NCBI GenBank assembly: GCA_030652755.1
Contig: JAUSPV010000149.1
Coordinates: forward strand, 1-54,310
Origin: Caulobacter sp.
GTDB lineage: Bacteria > Pseudomonadota > Alphaproteobacteria > Caulobacterales > Caulobacteraceae
DNA length: 54,310 nt
Direction of reading: 5' to 3'
The position numbers and the translations under genes were made by a program. Every line of letters starts with the position of its first letter. Within the stretch, counting starts at the first letter, position 1. Positions 53,392-54,310 of this stretch are shown here, in pieces. The notes under the pieces were generated by a model, which was not told where the DNA came from, searched no databases, and worked only from the letters and a program-made list of their open reading frames with translations.

Positions 53392-54310
<919 letters not shown>

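Overview
The window is about 68% GC. It looks like a chromosome segment of an alphaproteobacterium of the Caulobacterales (Caulobacter/Phenylobacterium/Brevundimonas type). The signs are an UrcA-family protein, the SUV3-like helicase - S4 protein - fdxA - cdnL order, a CobT-type protein, clustered GANTC (CcrM-type) sites, REP-like hairpins and a FixLJ/FixK/cbb3 block. The genus call is an inference. I see no phage, transposase, plasmid, CRISPR, tRNA or rRNA genes.

Layout. (1) 1-10.2 kb: REP-like hairpins, small hypothetical genes, a GNAT enzyme, a TorF-type porin, a CHASE4 histidine kinase, a DUF3089 hydrolase, the coupled cobT - lipoprotein - lldD operon, and an UrcA protein. (2) 10.2-20.8 kb: rpmB, a divergent HxlR/carboxymuconolactone decarboxylase pair around a long palindrome, a paired 110-120 bp repeat rich in GANTC sites, a YtcJ-like amidohydrolase, helicase - S4 - fdxA - cdnL, a divergent MpaB-oxygenase/TetR pair with two matching operators, a DUF938 protein and a thioesterase. 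(3) 20.8-22.3 kb: nuclease, SRPBCC protein and PaaI-type thioesterase.

(4) 22.3-39.7 kb is a low-oxygen respiration island: fixK-fixL-fixJ, hemN with a flavodoxin-fold reductase, a ferritin-like diiron protein, ompW, a cysteine-bearing Fnr regulator, two small uncharacterised genes, and the complete cbb3 oxidase set ccoNOQP-GHIS. Five FixK/Fnr-type boxes (TTGAT-N4-RTCAR) lie in its four promoter regions. FixL keeps the haem-pocket residues. The implied cascade is FixL/FixJ to FixK, with Fnr alongside, driving the oxidase, haem synthesis, an outer-membrane porin and the uncharacterised genes.

(5) 39.7-50 kb is a minus-strand catabolic cluster: acyl-CoA dehydrogenase, GST, three SDRs, MFS transporter, hotdog hydratase-like protein and acyl-CoA ligase, followed by a nitroreductase and a VOC protein. 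It resembles degradation of an unidentified acyl or aromatic acid. (6) 50-54.3 kb: bioB, a nested inverted-repeat intergenic region, an amidohydrolase, a CYTH protein, and ahcY, which is cut by the window end.

The best candidates for something undescribed are the paired GANTC-rich repeat, the FixK-box-associated diiron protein and small GHCPLC membrane protein, the 10-codon leader ORF coupled to ccoN, and the two-operator MpaB/TetR switch. All functional statements come from reading the sequence; no database search was run.
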